Shown here: piece after piece, positions 11,611 through 24,707 of the stretch
Layout: each line of letters begins with the position of its first letter
Numbering within the stretch: position 1 is the first letter of the stretch
Assembly: GCF_000708205.1 (NCBI RefSeq)
Contig: NW_014575560.1
Location: forward strand, 374,501 to 438,500
Origin: Mixia osmundae IAM 14324
Lineage: Eukaryota; Basidiomycota; Mixiomycetes; Mixiales; Mixiaceae
DNA: 64,000 nucleotides
Direction of reading: 5' to 3'
Notes under the pieces: generated by a model
The model's input: only the letters and a program-made list of their open reading frames with translations
What the model was told of the DNA's origin: nothing
Databases searched by the model: none
Translations under genes and position numbers: made by a program

Positions 11611-14104
11611 ATGCTCCGATCCGGCATGCTCGCAAGAGCAGCGCTACGGCCAACTATGGCCAGACGAGCCATGCCTCAAGCTGGACGTAGTCTTGCCACT
11701 TCATCCGACATGATCACGCTCGAGATCGATGGAAAGAGCATCTCTGTGCCCAAAGGCAGCTCACTCATTCAAGCATGCGAGCTAGCGGGCGTCTCTATCC
11801 CTCGCTTCTGCTACCACACCGGACTAGCCATCGTGCGTTCACTCCACTTGTCATCAAGGTGCCTCGGCTGATGCTCAGGCTCGCGATCTAGGCTGGCAAT
11901 TGCAGGTACATTCACCGATGTTGTCGCAACGCCACATGCTGATCATTCGTGGGGATGTAGGATGTGCTTGGTAGAAGTCAAGCCAGGGCCACCGAAGCCA
12001 CAGGCGTCTTGCGCGATGCCTGCTCTGCCGGGTCAGAAAGTCTTCACCAACACCGACATGGTCAAGAAAGCTCGTGAAGGCATCATGGAATTCTTGCTCG
12101 CAAATCACCCGCTCGACTGTCCCAGTAAGCTTCGTCTGCCGTTCCTCCCTGGCTCTGGCTGAAGAAGCCCGGCAGTTTGTGATCAGGGTGGCCAATGCGA
12201 CTTGCAAGATCAATCAATGCGTTATGGCTCTGATCGATCTCGCTTTCATGAGATCACCGGCAAGCGCGCAGTCGAAGACAAGGATATGGGACCCTTTGTC
12301 AAGACCGTCATGACGCGTTGCATCCACTGCACCCGATGCGTACGCTTTGCCAACGATGTCGCTGGCGTGACAGATCTCGGCACAACGGGACGAGGTAATG
12401 ACATGCAAATTGGCTCGTACGTACAAAAGACCGTCGACTCGGAGATGTCTGCCAACATCATCGATCTCTGTCCCGTCGGCGCGCTGACGAGCAAGCCATA
12501 CGCTTTCCAAGCACGCCCGTGGGAGCTCAAGCACACCGAGTCTGTCGATGTCCTCGATGCTGTAGGCTCCAACATCGTCGTTCAGTCTCGAGGTGTGCAA
12601 GTCATGCGGATACAGCCACGGCCGAACGATGAGATCAACGAGGAATGGATCAACGATAAGACTCGATTTGCATTAGATGGACTCAAGACACAACGATTGA
12701 CAACGCCCCTCATTCGACAGGGCGAGCGCTTCGTACCGGCCTCGTGGTCCGAAGCTCTCGACATTGTCGGTGAAGGACTTGCAAAGTCTGGCGCAACGGG
12801 CAATCAAATTCAGGGCATTGCCGGCGCGCTGGCAGACTCTGAAAGCATGGTCGCACTCAAAGACTTGCTGAACAGACTAGGCTCCGACAATCTGACAACA
12901 GATCAAACAGGAGGCTCCTCAGCTCCCGCGCACGGCATCGATTTCAGATCTAACTACCTCTTTAATTCGACCATTCCTCAAGTGGAGCAGGCTGATCAGG
13001 TACTGCTCGTCGGCACTAACCCTCGACATGAAGCTGCCATCATCAACACGAGGCTCCGAAAGTCATGGGTCAGAGGTGATCTAGATGTAGGCTTGATCGG
13101 GGAGAGCTTCGATAGCACAGTCGAGCTGGAGCACATCGGTACGGATCTCAAAGCCGTCAAAGACTTCGTGGCGGGCAAGGGCGATTTCGCAAAGAAGTTT
13201 GCGCAAGCTAAAAAGCCGCTCATCATCATTGGTAGCGCCATCTCGGAGCATGCGGAAGGAGGCGCGGTCTACGAGACCCTCGCGAAGTACGTGCATGCGA
13301 ACAAGAATAGATTCATCACGCCGGAATGGAACGGCTTCAGTACTCTGCAAAGGGTTCGTTAGCATTACCATATACTTTGGACTTGGCTTATAGAGCTGGT
13401 CGTGACAGGCAGCGTCTCGCGCTGCGGCCTATGATATCGGCTTCGTGCCGTCCAAGGAGGCCGCTAAGGCGACTCCAAAATTCATCTATTTGCTGAATGC
13501 CGATGACTTTGATCCTAGCTCGATCCCCAAGAACGCTTTCGTGGTCTACCAGGGACACCACGGCGACCTTGGAGCTCAATACGCCGATGTCTGCTTGCCA
13601 GGTGCAGCATACACGGAGAAGGGCGTCACTTGGGTCAATACCGAAGGCAGAACACAGCTCGGACGCGCAGCGGTGTCGCCTCCCGGAGCCTCGAGAGAAG
13701 ATTGGAAGATCGTCCGTGCGGTCAGCGAGGCAGTCGGCGAGACGCTGCCCTACGATGAGCTCGTCGAGCTACGCAACAGGATGTGGGACGTCTGTCCCTC
13801 GCTCGTACGCTACGGTACGGCAGAAAAGACGAGCGCGATCGATGTCGGTCTTCAGGCGCTAGTGGCGAATGCAGGCAAGGCTACGCTGCCAAAGGGAAAG
13901 ACGGGCGCTTTCCAGAAGCCCATTGCGGACTTCTACCGTACTGACGCAATCTCACGATCGAGCGTCTCCATGGCGCAAGGCAGCCAGGCGTTCACTCACA
14001 AAGCGTGGCACACTCATGAGGGTCAGTTTCCACTACAACCTGAAGAGCATAGGAGCTCACCTACTTGACGTGCAGCTGAGTTGCCACTCGCTTCGCATGC
14101 ATGA
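11611..14104 (+). CDS. NDUFS1: NADH:ubiquinone oxidoreductase 75-kDa subunit
   Basis: Largest peripheral-arm subunit of mitochondrial complex I, carrying one 2Fe-2S and two 4Fe-4S clusters. Exons 11611..11832, 11892..11905, 11961..12124, 12176..13353, 13409..14021 and 14076..14104 give 739 aa, close to animal and Neurospora homologues. The N-terminus is a basic, Arg/Ala-rich mitochondrial presequence ([14 protein letters not shown]). Cluster ligands are visible in [43 protein letters not shown] and [18 protein letters not shown], followed by [18 protein letters not shown] and a molybdopterin-like fold. Exon 2 is a 14-nt microexon coding the core of AGNCR. Head to head with PRP4 (130 bp). Confidence 0.96.
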
Positions 14105-14247
14105 GAATGCCAATATCGCTTGTACCTACCTGTCTTTGCATTGTCGTGCGTGCTCACGTGAGGTGGCAAAGATCGCCCGGCGACTTTCTTTCTGTTGCCC
14201 CGGAATTTCGTCGATATCACTCAGGCCAGCAGACCTCTTCAAGCTTT

Positions 14248-15484
14248 ATGGCGACGGCGACGGAAGCAAAGCTCAACGAGACGTGCGTTCGCTACCAGCG
14301 GCTTCACAACGCTCTACTGACTCCTCGCGCTGCAGCATCTTTGACCCTGCAACCTGCGTGCGCAAAGGTCTCGCACCGGTCTCGAAGAACCGGACCCCAA
14401 AGACGCATAATGTCTACTTTGAGATTGTGTGCAACTTGATGCTGCCGATCTATGATGCTGATCATCCCGCAGCATGGCGACCCAAAGAGCGCGCAAGACA
14501 AGGTGCGCTCGGAAAGTCCTTGTACAGCATGGGCTGATGTATTGGCAGATCGTGTTTGTGATGGGCGTCAGTGCAATGGCTCCCGCAATGGCAGCAAGGC
14601 TGAAGGACTTTACCGACACAGCTGAACAACAGTAGCAATGCGTGGTCGTATCAGGTAGCTCACTTTGGCAAGAAGAAGAATACGCAAGTCCTAGTGCTCG
14701 ACAATCGCGGTGTGGGCAATAGCGATTGTCCACAGGGACGGTACAAGACGACCGAGATGGCTCATGACATTGTCGACTTGCTTGACTACGTCGGCTGGAC
14801 AGAGAAAAGAAGCCTTCACGTTGTCGGTGTCTCGTTGGGCGGTATGATCGTCGAGCACGTCGCTCTGATCATTCCCGAACGCATCCTGTCGCTCAATCTG
14901 ACTTCCACCAAAGCGGGTGGAGGTGACCTTCCCCCGGTATGCTTCACAGTACAACGTAAGACATACTCTGACGCGAACCTTCATAGCTCGGCGCAGTATC
15001 ATTGTTCACGAAGCTGTTCACGGGCCAGATTCGCTCGCCAAAGGCCGGCGTACAATTTATCGTCAGGACACTTTTTCCTGCCGCTTGGCTAGATCAACCC
15101 GATCCGGCGGATGCGCAGGGACGCACACGTAGAACAGTCAAGGAGGAAGAGTATCTGAAGCGCTACTATATGACCCGACTTCAGCCGTTTCACGGCAGAG
15201 TCTCTCAGCTCGGCGCTGCCATGGGTCATCGCGTCGACAAGAAGCAGTTGTTGACAATCTCGAACACGATACCGAAAGTCATCGTGTTGACGGGAGACGA
15301 TGACAATCTGATCAATCCGAGCCAGAGCGTCTGGTTGCATCAGCATCTTCCCGGATCAGAATACATTCTCTTCGAAGGTGGAGGGCACGCGATACTTGCT
15401 CAAGATCCAGTGCGGTACAATGAGATTGTCGAGCGAGTGATCATAGAGGCTAAGGATAGAAGCAAAGACTTTCCGGCGTTGTGA
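14248..15484 (+). CDS. Alpha/beta hydrolase-fold protein
   Basis: Probable serine hydrolase or lipase-like enzyme; substrate unknown. Exons 14248..14282, 14336..14426, 14473..14502, 14549..14566, 14622..14936 and 14987..15484 give 328 aa. Two internal exons are only 30 and 18 nt. Family hallmarks: oxyanion-hole strand IVFVMGLNNSSNAW, then VLVLDNRGVGNSDCP, nucleophile elbow GVSLGG, acid region VIVLTGDDDNLINPSQS, and catalytic His in FEGGGHAILAQDP. This order is typical of fungal hydrolases related to the epoxide hydrolase and lipase families. There is no clear signal peptide, so a cytosolic location is inferred. It sits between complex I and histone genes with no functional link apparent. Confidence 0.85.
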
Positions 15485-15600
15485 CATTGCATTTCATTGC
15501 GAGTGTCATCAGTAATTGTCACACGGCCATATTCCCATCGACCGCTGACGATCTCGACGAACAACTCGCCTTGCTCGTCAACATCCGGTAAGAACAGAAG

Positions 15601-16213
<613 letters not shown>

Positions 16214-16431
16214 ATCCGGTGGTCTGACGATCATCCCTGTCGCTGTGATGCCTCGTCTGGCCGATCAATCGGCCCGGAATATCTAGTGCCGCCTTCTGGT
16301 CTCCGGTCTTGCATCTATCTCGAGATTCTGTCGCTAACACAACCCTTCCGACCCTTTTGATCCGCACACGCGAAATGGCAAGACAACAACAAGATTTCTC
16401 TGTCGCTGCGGATCTAGCTCGCTTTGTCCTG

Positions 16432-17678
16432 TCACAATCCTATCCATGTTGACAATCTGCTCGTGTCGAGTTGCGTGAGGAGCAGTGTGGTGAATGCCCA
16501 CCCAGAGCAGTACAACGTCCCACTCGTGAGCATTGAAGCGTTCGTCAACACTAGATCCGAGGCTTTAGTCTCAGCCATCGCAGCCTTTGAGAGTGTGAGC
16601 GCGCTTACTCGATAGACCGACGATCGCGGAGAGTAACGCTAGCCCATCCTGCACAGAAGTGACGGGCAGACCAGCTTGCATCCATCGGAGTACTTCGTCC
16701 TTCAGTGCCAGCAGCGAGCCAGATTGGACCGCGTGCCAGATCTGCATGAATTCGGGCGCGTGTGCTGCTGTCGTCGCCACAGCGCGGTCAGATAACTTGC
16801 TGTAAGCGCCACGGAAGAGCGCCATGGCCATCAAGCCGAACAGAGATGTCAGAGAAGACAGCAAGAGAGTCAGCGGGACGAGTCGGTAGCTGCCACACGC
16901 TTCAGTGGGACCGAGAAAGCTGTATGGACCGGACTCACTCGAAATACGAGACTTTGCGCCCCCGGATCTGGAGGAAAGCTCGTACGAATGTCGTCATGGT
17001 GGCATGCAGGAGTGCAGTGTCTGGGAACCGACGTCGTAAGCATACAGAGCGATGGAGTCAAGGGGGCCGACCTCGGGCCTCTACTAGTATTGCCACAGCG
17101 AGCTCTCGAAGCAATATTGGCGTGTACAGGGCTCCCTCGCCCTGAGATAGCGCAAGACTGTCGACTACGGCAAGTTATCAAGCCATGGCAGCGCGCTTGA
17201 GGTACGCTGGCGAACCTTGTCGAGCCCATCTGACATCTGGTCGGGCGAGTCAGCATGTCATCCGACCTTGCGCGGATTGGCTCGACGCACATCCATTGAG
17301 CGAGATGAGGGCGATCGCAAGCCGAGCAGTCAGAGACAGTCGAGGGGCTTGAGGCTGAAGCGCGCGCAGCTCAGTGTGATTGAAGAGCAGATGACGCATT
17401 GCCGTTTTCTTCATGAGGAGCAGGTCGAGCATGAGCAAGCAGCCCTCGCCGACTTCGGTATACACGTCGGCAAACATGCTGCATATTGGCTGCGGAGCAC
17501 GTATGAGTCTGGCAAAGGAGGAGGTGGGCTTTGTAGACGCACGCAAGGCGAGAGGACGACATGACCCTTGCCGAACGATTCGTATAGCTGGCTGACCTGC
17601 ATCGGCGGGCGGGCGTCAGGGATGCAGCGAGAAGGAGGGTGTGCGGCGACCTCGTGTGAGCAGTTGATGCACCTCATA
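16432..17678 (-). CDS. ARV1: Arv1 sterol/lipid homeostasis membrane protein
   Basis: ER membrane protein linked to sterol distribution and GPI-anchor assembly. Eight exons on the minus strand (17678..17652, 17596..17543, 17489..17291, 17229..17216, 17141..17072, 17020..16939, 16889..16609, 16562..16432) give 285 aa. The Arv1 homology domain is clear: N-terminal MRCINCSHEV, the second CxxC pair in LSPCPICSMFADVYTEVG, then LMLDLLLMKKTAMRHLLFN. After it come hydrophobic stretches (LVPLTLLLSSLTSLFGLMAMALF and others) suited to transmembrane helices. The 14-nt exon 4 and the 17142..17215 intron are the least sure parts. The C-terminal exons were chosen because they keep frame across GTGAGT and GTAAGC donors. 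Confidence 0.85.
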
Positions 17679-17857
17679 GTGGGATCATGACATGGCTCGG
17701 TCTTTGCGCCCGGAGAAGAAGCGCGCGAGCTGATCAATGTCGATCACCGGATCATCTGCGACAGCTCGCTTCGTCAGCATCTCCAACGATAGCGACAGCG
17801 GCCTCATGAGCATCGTAGCAGCTTGCCCCGCTCTGCCTCGACCAGCATAGTAGGATC

Positions 17858-20118
17858 ATGGCATCTCGGTCTCCGTCAGATGGCACGGCACCGCCAGCAC
17901 CGAGCGACGGAGGCACGCTCATCGAAGGTGCATTGGCGATCGAGCAACCCCCCGTCGGGAGCCCTACATTCGTCGACAGTGATGCATCGAGCCAAACTGC
18001 TCCCACACAAAAAATCGACGAGCGCACACCCTTGCTTGCTGGTCGTTCCCGCTCGGTCGACGATGACGAGGAAGATCACGAAATACCGTTTGATGAGCGA
18101 CCGTGGTACAAGCGACCGAGCCCTTTATGGCTCATACCGACCAGCTTGGCCATGGCGACCTGTATGGGCATGACCATAGGTCCCAAGGTTGAGATCTACA
18201 ACGCACTCGTCTGTCAACGACTGTATCCCATGAGCGACAACTCGACATCTATCATACAATACAACGCACCTTCATATGACGGCTCGAGCACTCAATCCTC
18301 AAGTATTGATCTCACTTTCGTTTCTTCGAGTGTAGCAGATCAAATCGAAGCCATGACGCCCGAGCAATGCCGGCAATCTCCTCGTGTACAGCGCAAAGTA
18401 GCGCAACTTGTCAGTCCCTCACGTGCTTGCTCAGACCGATCCTGAGACTGTGCCCAGAATATTATGATCACACTTGCAATGGGCATTCTGTCCGCTTTTA
18501 CAGCAGGGTACTGGGGTTCCATGAGCGATCGACGCGGTCGCTTATCAATCATGACGGTCTCACTCATCGGTCTGCTTTCTGCCGACCTTGTCTTTCTGCT
18601 CACAGTCAAATTCTCGCACGTCGTCGATTATCGCATGCTAGTCCTGGGGTCAGCCGCATCCCCTTCCGTGGGCACATATGCTGACTATGCCGGGCAGACC
18701 GCTCATTGATGGCTTGTTGGGAGGCTATGCGACTGCCACAGCGTGTACGAATGCTTATATAGCTGATTGCACCGAAGCCGGTTCAAGGTAAATCCTTGGC
18801 TCTTCCACTATCCGTCGCCCGCTCACGTCGTGCTCAGAGCGCGCATATTCTCAGTCTTTTCGGGGTTGCTCTTCGGCGGCATTGCTCTTGGACCTGTAAG
18901 TGTCTATGACCTTGCATCGGAACCGGCCTGAGCACACATCAGATCATTGGTTCGGTCGTCGTCAGAGCATCGGGCAACGTTCTCTTGCCATTCTACCTCA
19001 CGACGGCGGTCCATAGCTTGGAAGTCCTAGGCGTCTTGTTCATCTTGCCCGAATCGCTCACACGCAAACGTCAGCGCGAAGCTCGTGCCAAGAGACAGCA
19101 ACGGCGGACAGAGCAGGATAAGCAAGATCGCGAAAGTGAAGAACGTCACCACGCTGAGCAAGCTCGATTGAGTCCTCTTCGTGCTTTCGTCGCTCGATCT
19201 CGTCGGAGGATTGGCAAAGGGGCCTCTACTGCCACAGCCTTCACGCGCGCGCTCGCCGTCATACTACCAAAGAAGATGGAAGATTATTCCGAGAGCGATG
19301 TGCCAAAGATCTTGCGCAAGACGGATCAGAGGCGGAGGGATTGGAGCTTGACCTTTGTCGCGCTCGCCTACGCTCTTTGGGTCATGATGATCAGCATCTA
19401 CGCCGTCAAGATCCAGTATGCGCAGTATCGCTTCGCGTGGGGTCCTGTAGAGACTGGCTACCTTTTGACAGCCATTGGCGTCTCTCGTGTGATTGCGCTC
19501 ACTCTTCTCCTGCCGCTCGCGATTCGCTGGCTGCGCAAGAAATATGTAACAGCAAGGATGCCGGACTACACAGAGGGCATGACGATGCCGCTGGCGAGCG
19601 AAGACCAGCTCGTTGCAGATTATGAAGACCATGCGACACACGTCAAGCTTCTTCACGATTCGCACTTTGACCTCAGTCTGGCGCGCTGGTCGGTCTTCCT
19701 AGACGCGGCCGCCTACGTCCTGCTGCTTGCGACGACGACATCAGCTCAATTTATCTTCGCAGTCTGTGCCCAGTCATTCGCGAGCGGGTTTGGTCCTGCC
19801 ATGCAATCTCTCGCTCTCGCACTCAGTCCCGCGCAAGAAGCCGGCAAACTGCTGGCAGCCTTCTCCGTCATCCAGTCGATCATGTCGCAAGTCATCGGCC
19901 CGCTCGTCTTTGGCGTCCTCTTCTCCCTCTCGGTAGAGACCTGGCCGGAACTCATTTTCGCATTCGGTCTGTTCATGTTTGTGCTATCCTTCATCGCCTT
20001 GCTGTTTGTTAGATTACCAAGCGCGTCCAAGGCAGCCCAGGAACTCGCGTCTGCCTCGCATTCTGCATTCAGCCGCTTCGCGCCAGGGACGGGCAGCGCT
20101 TCGCCCACATTTGCATAA
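17858..20118 (+). CDS. Major facilitator superfamily transporter
   Basis: Membrane transporter of unknown substrate, 688 aa. Exons 17858..18409, 18458..18648, 18698..18787, 18838..18895 and 18943..20118. A cytosolic N-terminal tail of about 90 residues (acidic RSVDDDEEDHEIPFDERPWY) precedes the first helix. The MFS signature between helices 2 and 3 is GYWGSMSDRRGRLSIM. A long basic loop (KRQREARAKRQQRRTEQ) separates the two six-helix halves. The protein resembles the fungal tetracycline-resistance/hippocampus-abundant-transcript group more than sugar porters; this is an inference. Donors include GTCAGT and GTCAGC. Head to head with ARV1. Confidence 0.88.
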
Positions 20119-20444
20119 GAGGCGATGTACCGTCTAGATATTTGTTATTCGCTTCATTGCCCGTGTCTCGTGTCGTGTCGTCGATCCGAATCGGCCACGC
20201 TGCTTCCGACTAAATTTAGCTTGTTCAATAATTGGCAACGAACGCTGCACGTAACGCTTTGGAGGCGAACGGCGGAGGAGTGAGCGTTGTCTTGGCTCAG
20301 TCGAGCAGGCGGTCCGACTTGACTGTGTCGAGCGAAAGTCTCCGGTCTGTGCGCTCGGCCGACGCTGCCCGTCCTCGTCTCGCCGTCAGCTGAGACCGGT
20401 CTGTCACTCGGCACCAGCAAGGCCAGTAGAGCTGTCAAGGCATC
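20119..20444. other. Intergenic region upstream of the MADS-box gene
   Basis: 326 bp without a supported gene. The left part is the MFS 3' flank; the right part is the MADS-box promoter and leader. An ATTGG (CCAAT on the other strand) lies near 20230. Open frames here on the minus strand are antisense to the MADS exon and have no family match. Confidence 0.6.
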
Positions 20445-21995
20445 ATGGGACGCCGCAAGATCCAGATTCTTCCTCTGCAGGATGACCGCAATCGGGCTGT
20501 CACATTCCAGAAGCGGAAGAACGGCCTCATGAAGAAGGCGTATGAATTGTCCGTACTGTGCAGCTGCGATGTTGCCGTCATTGTCTTCAATCAGAACGGC
20601 AAGCTCTACCAATTCGCCTCGAATGGCCATATAGATGACATCATGCTTCACTACGCCGACGTAAGCTCGCATGTGCTGCGCCCGTCGAGTATGTGCGCTG
20701 AGCGTCGGTTGGAACAGTCAAAGGAAGCCTTTGAGAGCAGGGGCCCGGAGGACTATGCAGCAGGCGCACAATCGACATTGCTGACATCGAGTGCTCCGGC
20801 AGCCAGCGGATCAAGCACTAGGCGGAATACGCGGGCAAGGCTAGCAGAGGCGTCGGATGGCAGCGACGGCGAGGACGACGAGCTTTCGGATGAGCCTATA
20901 GAGAATGTGTCCCTTCCTGCACACCAGCAGGCTATGGCCATGTCAGGTCTTGCAGGAGGACCGTCATATGCTCAAGGTTCGCCCTTTGCAAACGACGCAA
21001 TCTATGCCATGCCTGCTGTCGGTGGGCCTCAATGGAACAACTTTGCACAAAGTCGAGGCGGTCAACAGCCGTATACGCAGCAGCAAGTGCACCCGGTCTA
21101 CGCGCAACCTAATCAGCATTCACAAGCGCAACAGCAGCAGTATTCTTCATATCTATCACGACCGCCGCCCCCACCGCATTCCCTCTCCGAAAGCTATGCG
21201 CATGCACCTACGATATACAACAGAATGCCTTATAGCGGTCTTCCGAGCGCCTTTGGGTCTGGCAGTGCGCCACTGGCTGGCCCAGCAGGATTTGGCGTGC
21301 GGTCAGAGTCGCCTAGGCTATCAAGTTTGAGGCAGCCTGAAGGTCAACAACCGGTATCACAGCAGCAGCGCTTCGATTCGCCCCAACCGATGTCAGACCC
21401 CGAAGCAGCGCGGCAAGATCCTCAACGGCGGCCACTGTATCGCACGAACAGCGGCAGATCCGATGCGGCAACGACAGCGCATGGCTCTGGTAGCCAACGC
21501 GAGTCACCCAAACCCCGACTGAGCCTAGACATACCCGCCGAGAACGCTTCGCCTTCGCCTGCGCTCAACGGTATTCGACATCAGGCCGCCACAGACGAGA
21601 TGCTCAGCGACGGAGCTGCTGTCATTACAGTAAGTCTCAGAAGCGCGCGAGCAGGTTTCTGTCAGCTCATCATACTTGGTGCTCTGCAGCCCGTATCGGC
21701 ATCTACAGCGGCTGCTGCCATCATGCTAGCGACAGAGAAGACGCCCGATGGTGACGCGCGGTATCGAGAAGCTATTTCCGCGCTCTTCCCGAACTTCTCG
21801 ACCGACGAAGATCTACAGAGTGTGTTGGCTAATAGCGCACGTCAAGCAGCGGCAGAGCAGCACGAAGAAGGCCAAGGGCCATCAACAGAGTTTCGCTGGC
21901 CCAGCGACGCCAAGCCCGTTGCAGCCGAGAGCACCGAGGGTGCTACTGCAGAGGGGCAAGATCGGAGGAAGAGGCCGAAGAGAGAAGCGACCTGA
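20445..21995 (+). CDS. MEF2/Rlm1-type MADS-box transcription factor
   Basis: DNA-binding regulator, probably downstream of a MAP-kinase pathway as for yeast Rlm1. The MADS box starts at the first residue: [19 protein letters not shown], then [20 protein letters not shown] and [19 protein letters not shown], all MEF2-type rather than SRF-type. The remainder is low complexity: an acidic patch, long Gln/Pro/Ser-rich stretches ([12 protein letters not shown]) and a basic C-terminus ending KRPKREAT. Likely introns at 20661..20717 and 21630..21689 (both with GTAAG donors) are 57 and 60 nt, multiples of three with no stop, so the frame is open either way; spliced length is 477 aa. Confidence 0.9.
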   Translation: MGRRKIQILPLQDDRNRAVTFQKRKNGLMKKAYELSVLCSCDVAVIVFNQNGKLYQFASNGHIDDIMLHYADVSSHVLRPSSMCAERRLEQSKEAFESRGPEDYAAGAQSTLLTSSAPAASGSSTRRNTRARLAEASDGSDGEDDELSDEPIENVSLPAHQQAMAMSGLAGGPSYAQGSPFANDAIYAMPAVGGPQWNNFAQSRGGQQPYTQQQVHPVYAQPNQHSQAQQQQYSSYLSRPPPPPHSLSESYAHAPTIYNRMPYSGLPSAFGSGSAPLAGPAGFGVRSESPRLSSLRQPEGQQPVSQQQRFDSPQPMSDPEAARQDPQRRPLYRTNSGRSDAATTAHGSGSQRESPKPRLSLDIPAENASPSPALNGIRHQAATDEMLSDGAAVITVSLRSARAGFCQLIILGALQPVSASTAAAAIMLATEKTPDGDARYREAISALFPNFSTDEDLQSVLANSARQAAAEQHEEGQGPSTEFRWPSDAKPVAAESTEGATAEGQDRRKRPKREAT

Positions 21996-22091
21996 TTGGC
22001 AAAGAATCGTGTTGCTCGTACTTGGCCCGTAGACACAAAAGAGACGCATCTAGCTACAGGACGATGCGGTGTTGTACAGCCTCTCGCTCGC

Positions 22092-23719
22092 TCACAACCC
22101 ATGCTTGTACAGTGCAAAGGGACCCTGCTCGTCTCTATCGCATTGCCCTGAAGGCGCTTTGCATCGTGATTCTCCTCGCCTATCGTCCTGTGAGTCAGCA
22201 GGGTCGATGAGGAAGGATCGCCGAGCTCACCTGATCGAACGAAATACTTTGCAGCTTGAGCTCTACGCCCTGAATGTCGTCTTCTGAAGATGCAGCATTG
22301 GCTTGAGGACTCACGGGTGTACGTGCAGATCGGTCGACCAGTCCGAAAGCAGAAGCTGAGCCGTCGAATGTGCTCAGGGGTCTCGTCGTGCCAAAACCTG
22401 TCTGGGCGGGTTCGCCTCTTGCAGCCGCCATGCTCATCGTCGTCGGCGCAGAGAAGGCTGCAAAGTCACTCACGATGCCTCTCGGAGGTGAAGCAGGCGT
22501 AGGCTTGGGCGCCGGCGGAGGCGTCTTGGTTCGCGCTGGCAAAGCGGGGTAGCTATAGGATGAGGCACTCTGGTAGCGCGATGCGAGGTACTTGTCCGTG
22601 AATCTGGAGCCTTTGATGCGCTGCAGATGAGGTCTCGCAGAAGCGAGATCGGTAGCATTTGCCCATATCTCGATGTTGTGCCTCGCCTCGTCCGAATCGC
22701 GATAGATGTCCTCGACGAGCATCTGTTTGGTCGTCTCATTCCTGAGCATGAGCTTCTCGTGCAGTTCCCTCGCGACGTCATCTACGCTCTCTTGACCACT
22801 GTGCACGCGTTCGGCGACAACGGTGCCGACTTCGTTGATCAGTCTGTCCAGGTCGAGTTGTTCGAGCGCGCTACCGACGATGACGTGTGCGAGCAAGTTC
22901 GCGGTCGTGAGCGGAACGAGTACACCGGAAGCGAGCTTGACGAGACCGCGGTAGAAGTCTGTTGCGTAGCTGTAGCCACTGAGCGCAGGTTCGCAAGCGA
23001 CGACAAAGATGGGTATCCCTCTGAGTGCCATGGATCGCGCGAGTTGCAGGGGATCGACACCGTCTGGCGAACCTGCCGCAAAGGCATCGCCGTATTCGCC
23101 GAGACCATGTGGAGGTGCATCTGTGATGAGGACAGTGACCTTGCTTGCGTTCTCCCTCCAGTCAAGCTCATAGGCAGCTTTGAGCGCGGCAGTCGAGGCT
23201 TCAGGTCCATCGCCTCCGCCTGACGCATACTGATTGCTCAAGAAGTCTTTTGCAGCAGCCACCTCTGCACTGAATGGGAAGATCTTGGTCACAAAGGAGT
23301 TGTCCTGGGGCGGATGATCCTGGCGCAGATGAGATGGATGGCATGAGCAGATGCGAGTAGCTCTGCAGAGGGAATGACCTTACCCTGTAGGCGATGATGG
23401 CAATGCGGAGATGTTCGGGTGTCGCCAGTCGCCCTGATCTGGCAATCTCGTCACAGATGGACTCGATGTTCTGACATGCGGCCTTGATGTAGCTCCCCAT
23501 TGAGCCCGTGACGTCGAGCACGAAGCAAAGATCTAGAGTCGGCCCGGAGAGGTCGTGCGGTGAGCCGGAGCTCTCGCCCATCGTGTTGTCATCTCCGTCC
23601 ATGGCGGCACGCTCGAGTGCAGCCTTTGCCTGAGCGTAGTACTCTGCACTCGAGCCCAGATCGATCAGCACCGGCAGGGCAGGCAGCATTTCCGAAACGC
23701 GCGCGCGCAGTGACGCCAT
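22092..23719 (-). CDS. von Willebrand A-domain protein
   Basis: Fungal vWA protein of unknown role. Exons 23719..23384, 23319..22231 and probably 22187..22092 give 506 aa. The vWA fold begins at LDLCFVLDVTGSMGSYI, whose DxTGS is a complete MIDAS metal-binding motif; ASGGGDGPEA supplies the next MIDAS loop and VTVLITDAPPHG a later strand. After the fold comes a helical region, then a Pro/Ser-rich tail. The domain layout is like that of the vWA part of alpha-kinase-associated proteins (Dictyostelium VwkA), but no kinase domain is present. The last junction is uncertain: reading straight through the 22231 donor gives a stop at 22195 instead. Start ATG at 23719, 69 bp downstream of the CDD1 stop, same strand. 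Confidence 0.75.
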
Positions 23720-23788
23720 TGTCAAGCATGTTGGAGACTAGCTCTGTGGACTCTACAACATGTACAGATGCACGATGGCTGCTGCTCG

Positions 23789-24563
<775 letters not shown>

Positions 24564-24707
24564 CTGACGGTAGTGCGAGGCCAGCAGCTGGTGCGTCGAT
24601 CGGGATGAGTTGCCCAGGCCAGCCAGCCAGGCTAGCGTGACGACTTCGCGTCAGAAATCGCGCGCGACAGGCCGAGAGAGTGCAAGGAGCACGCTCTTCT
24701 GGCTTCT

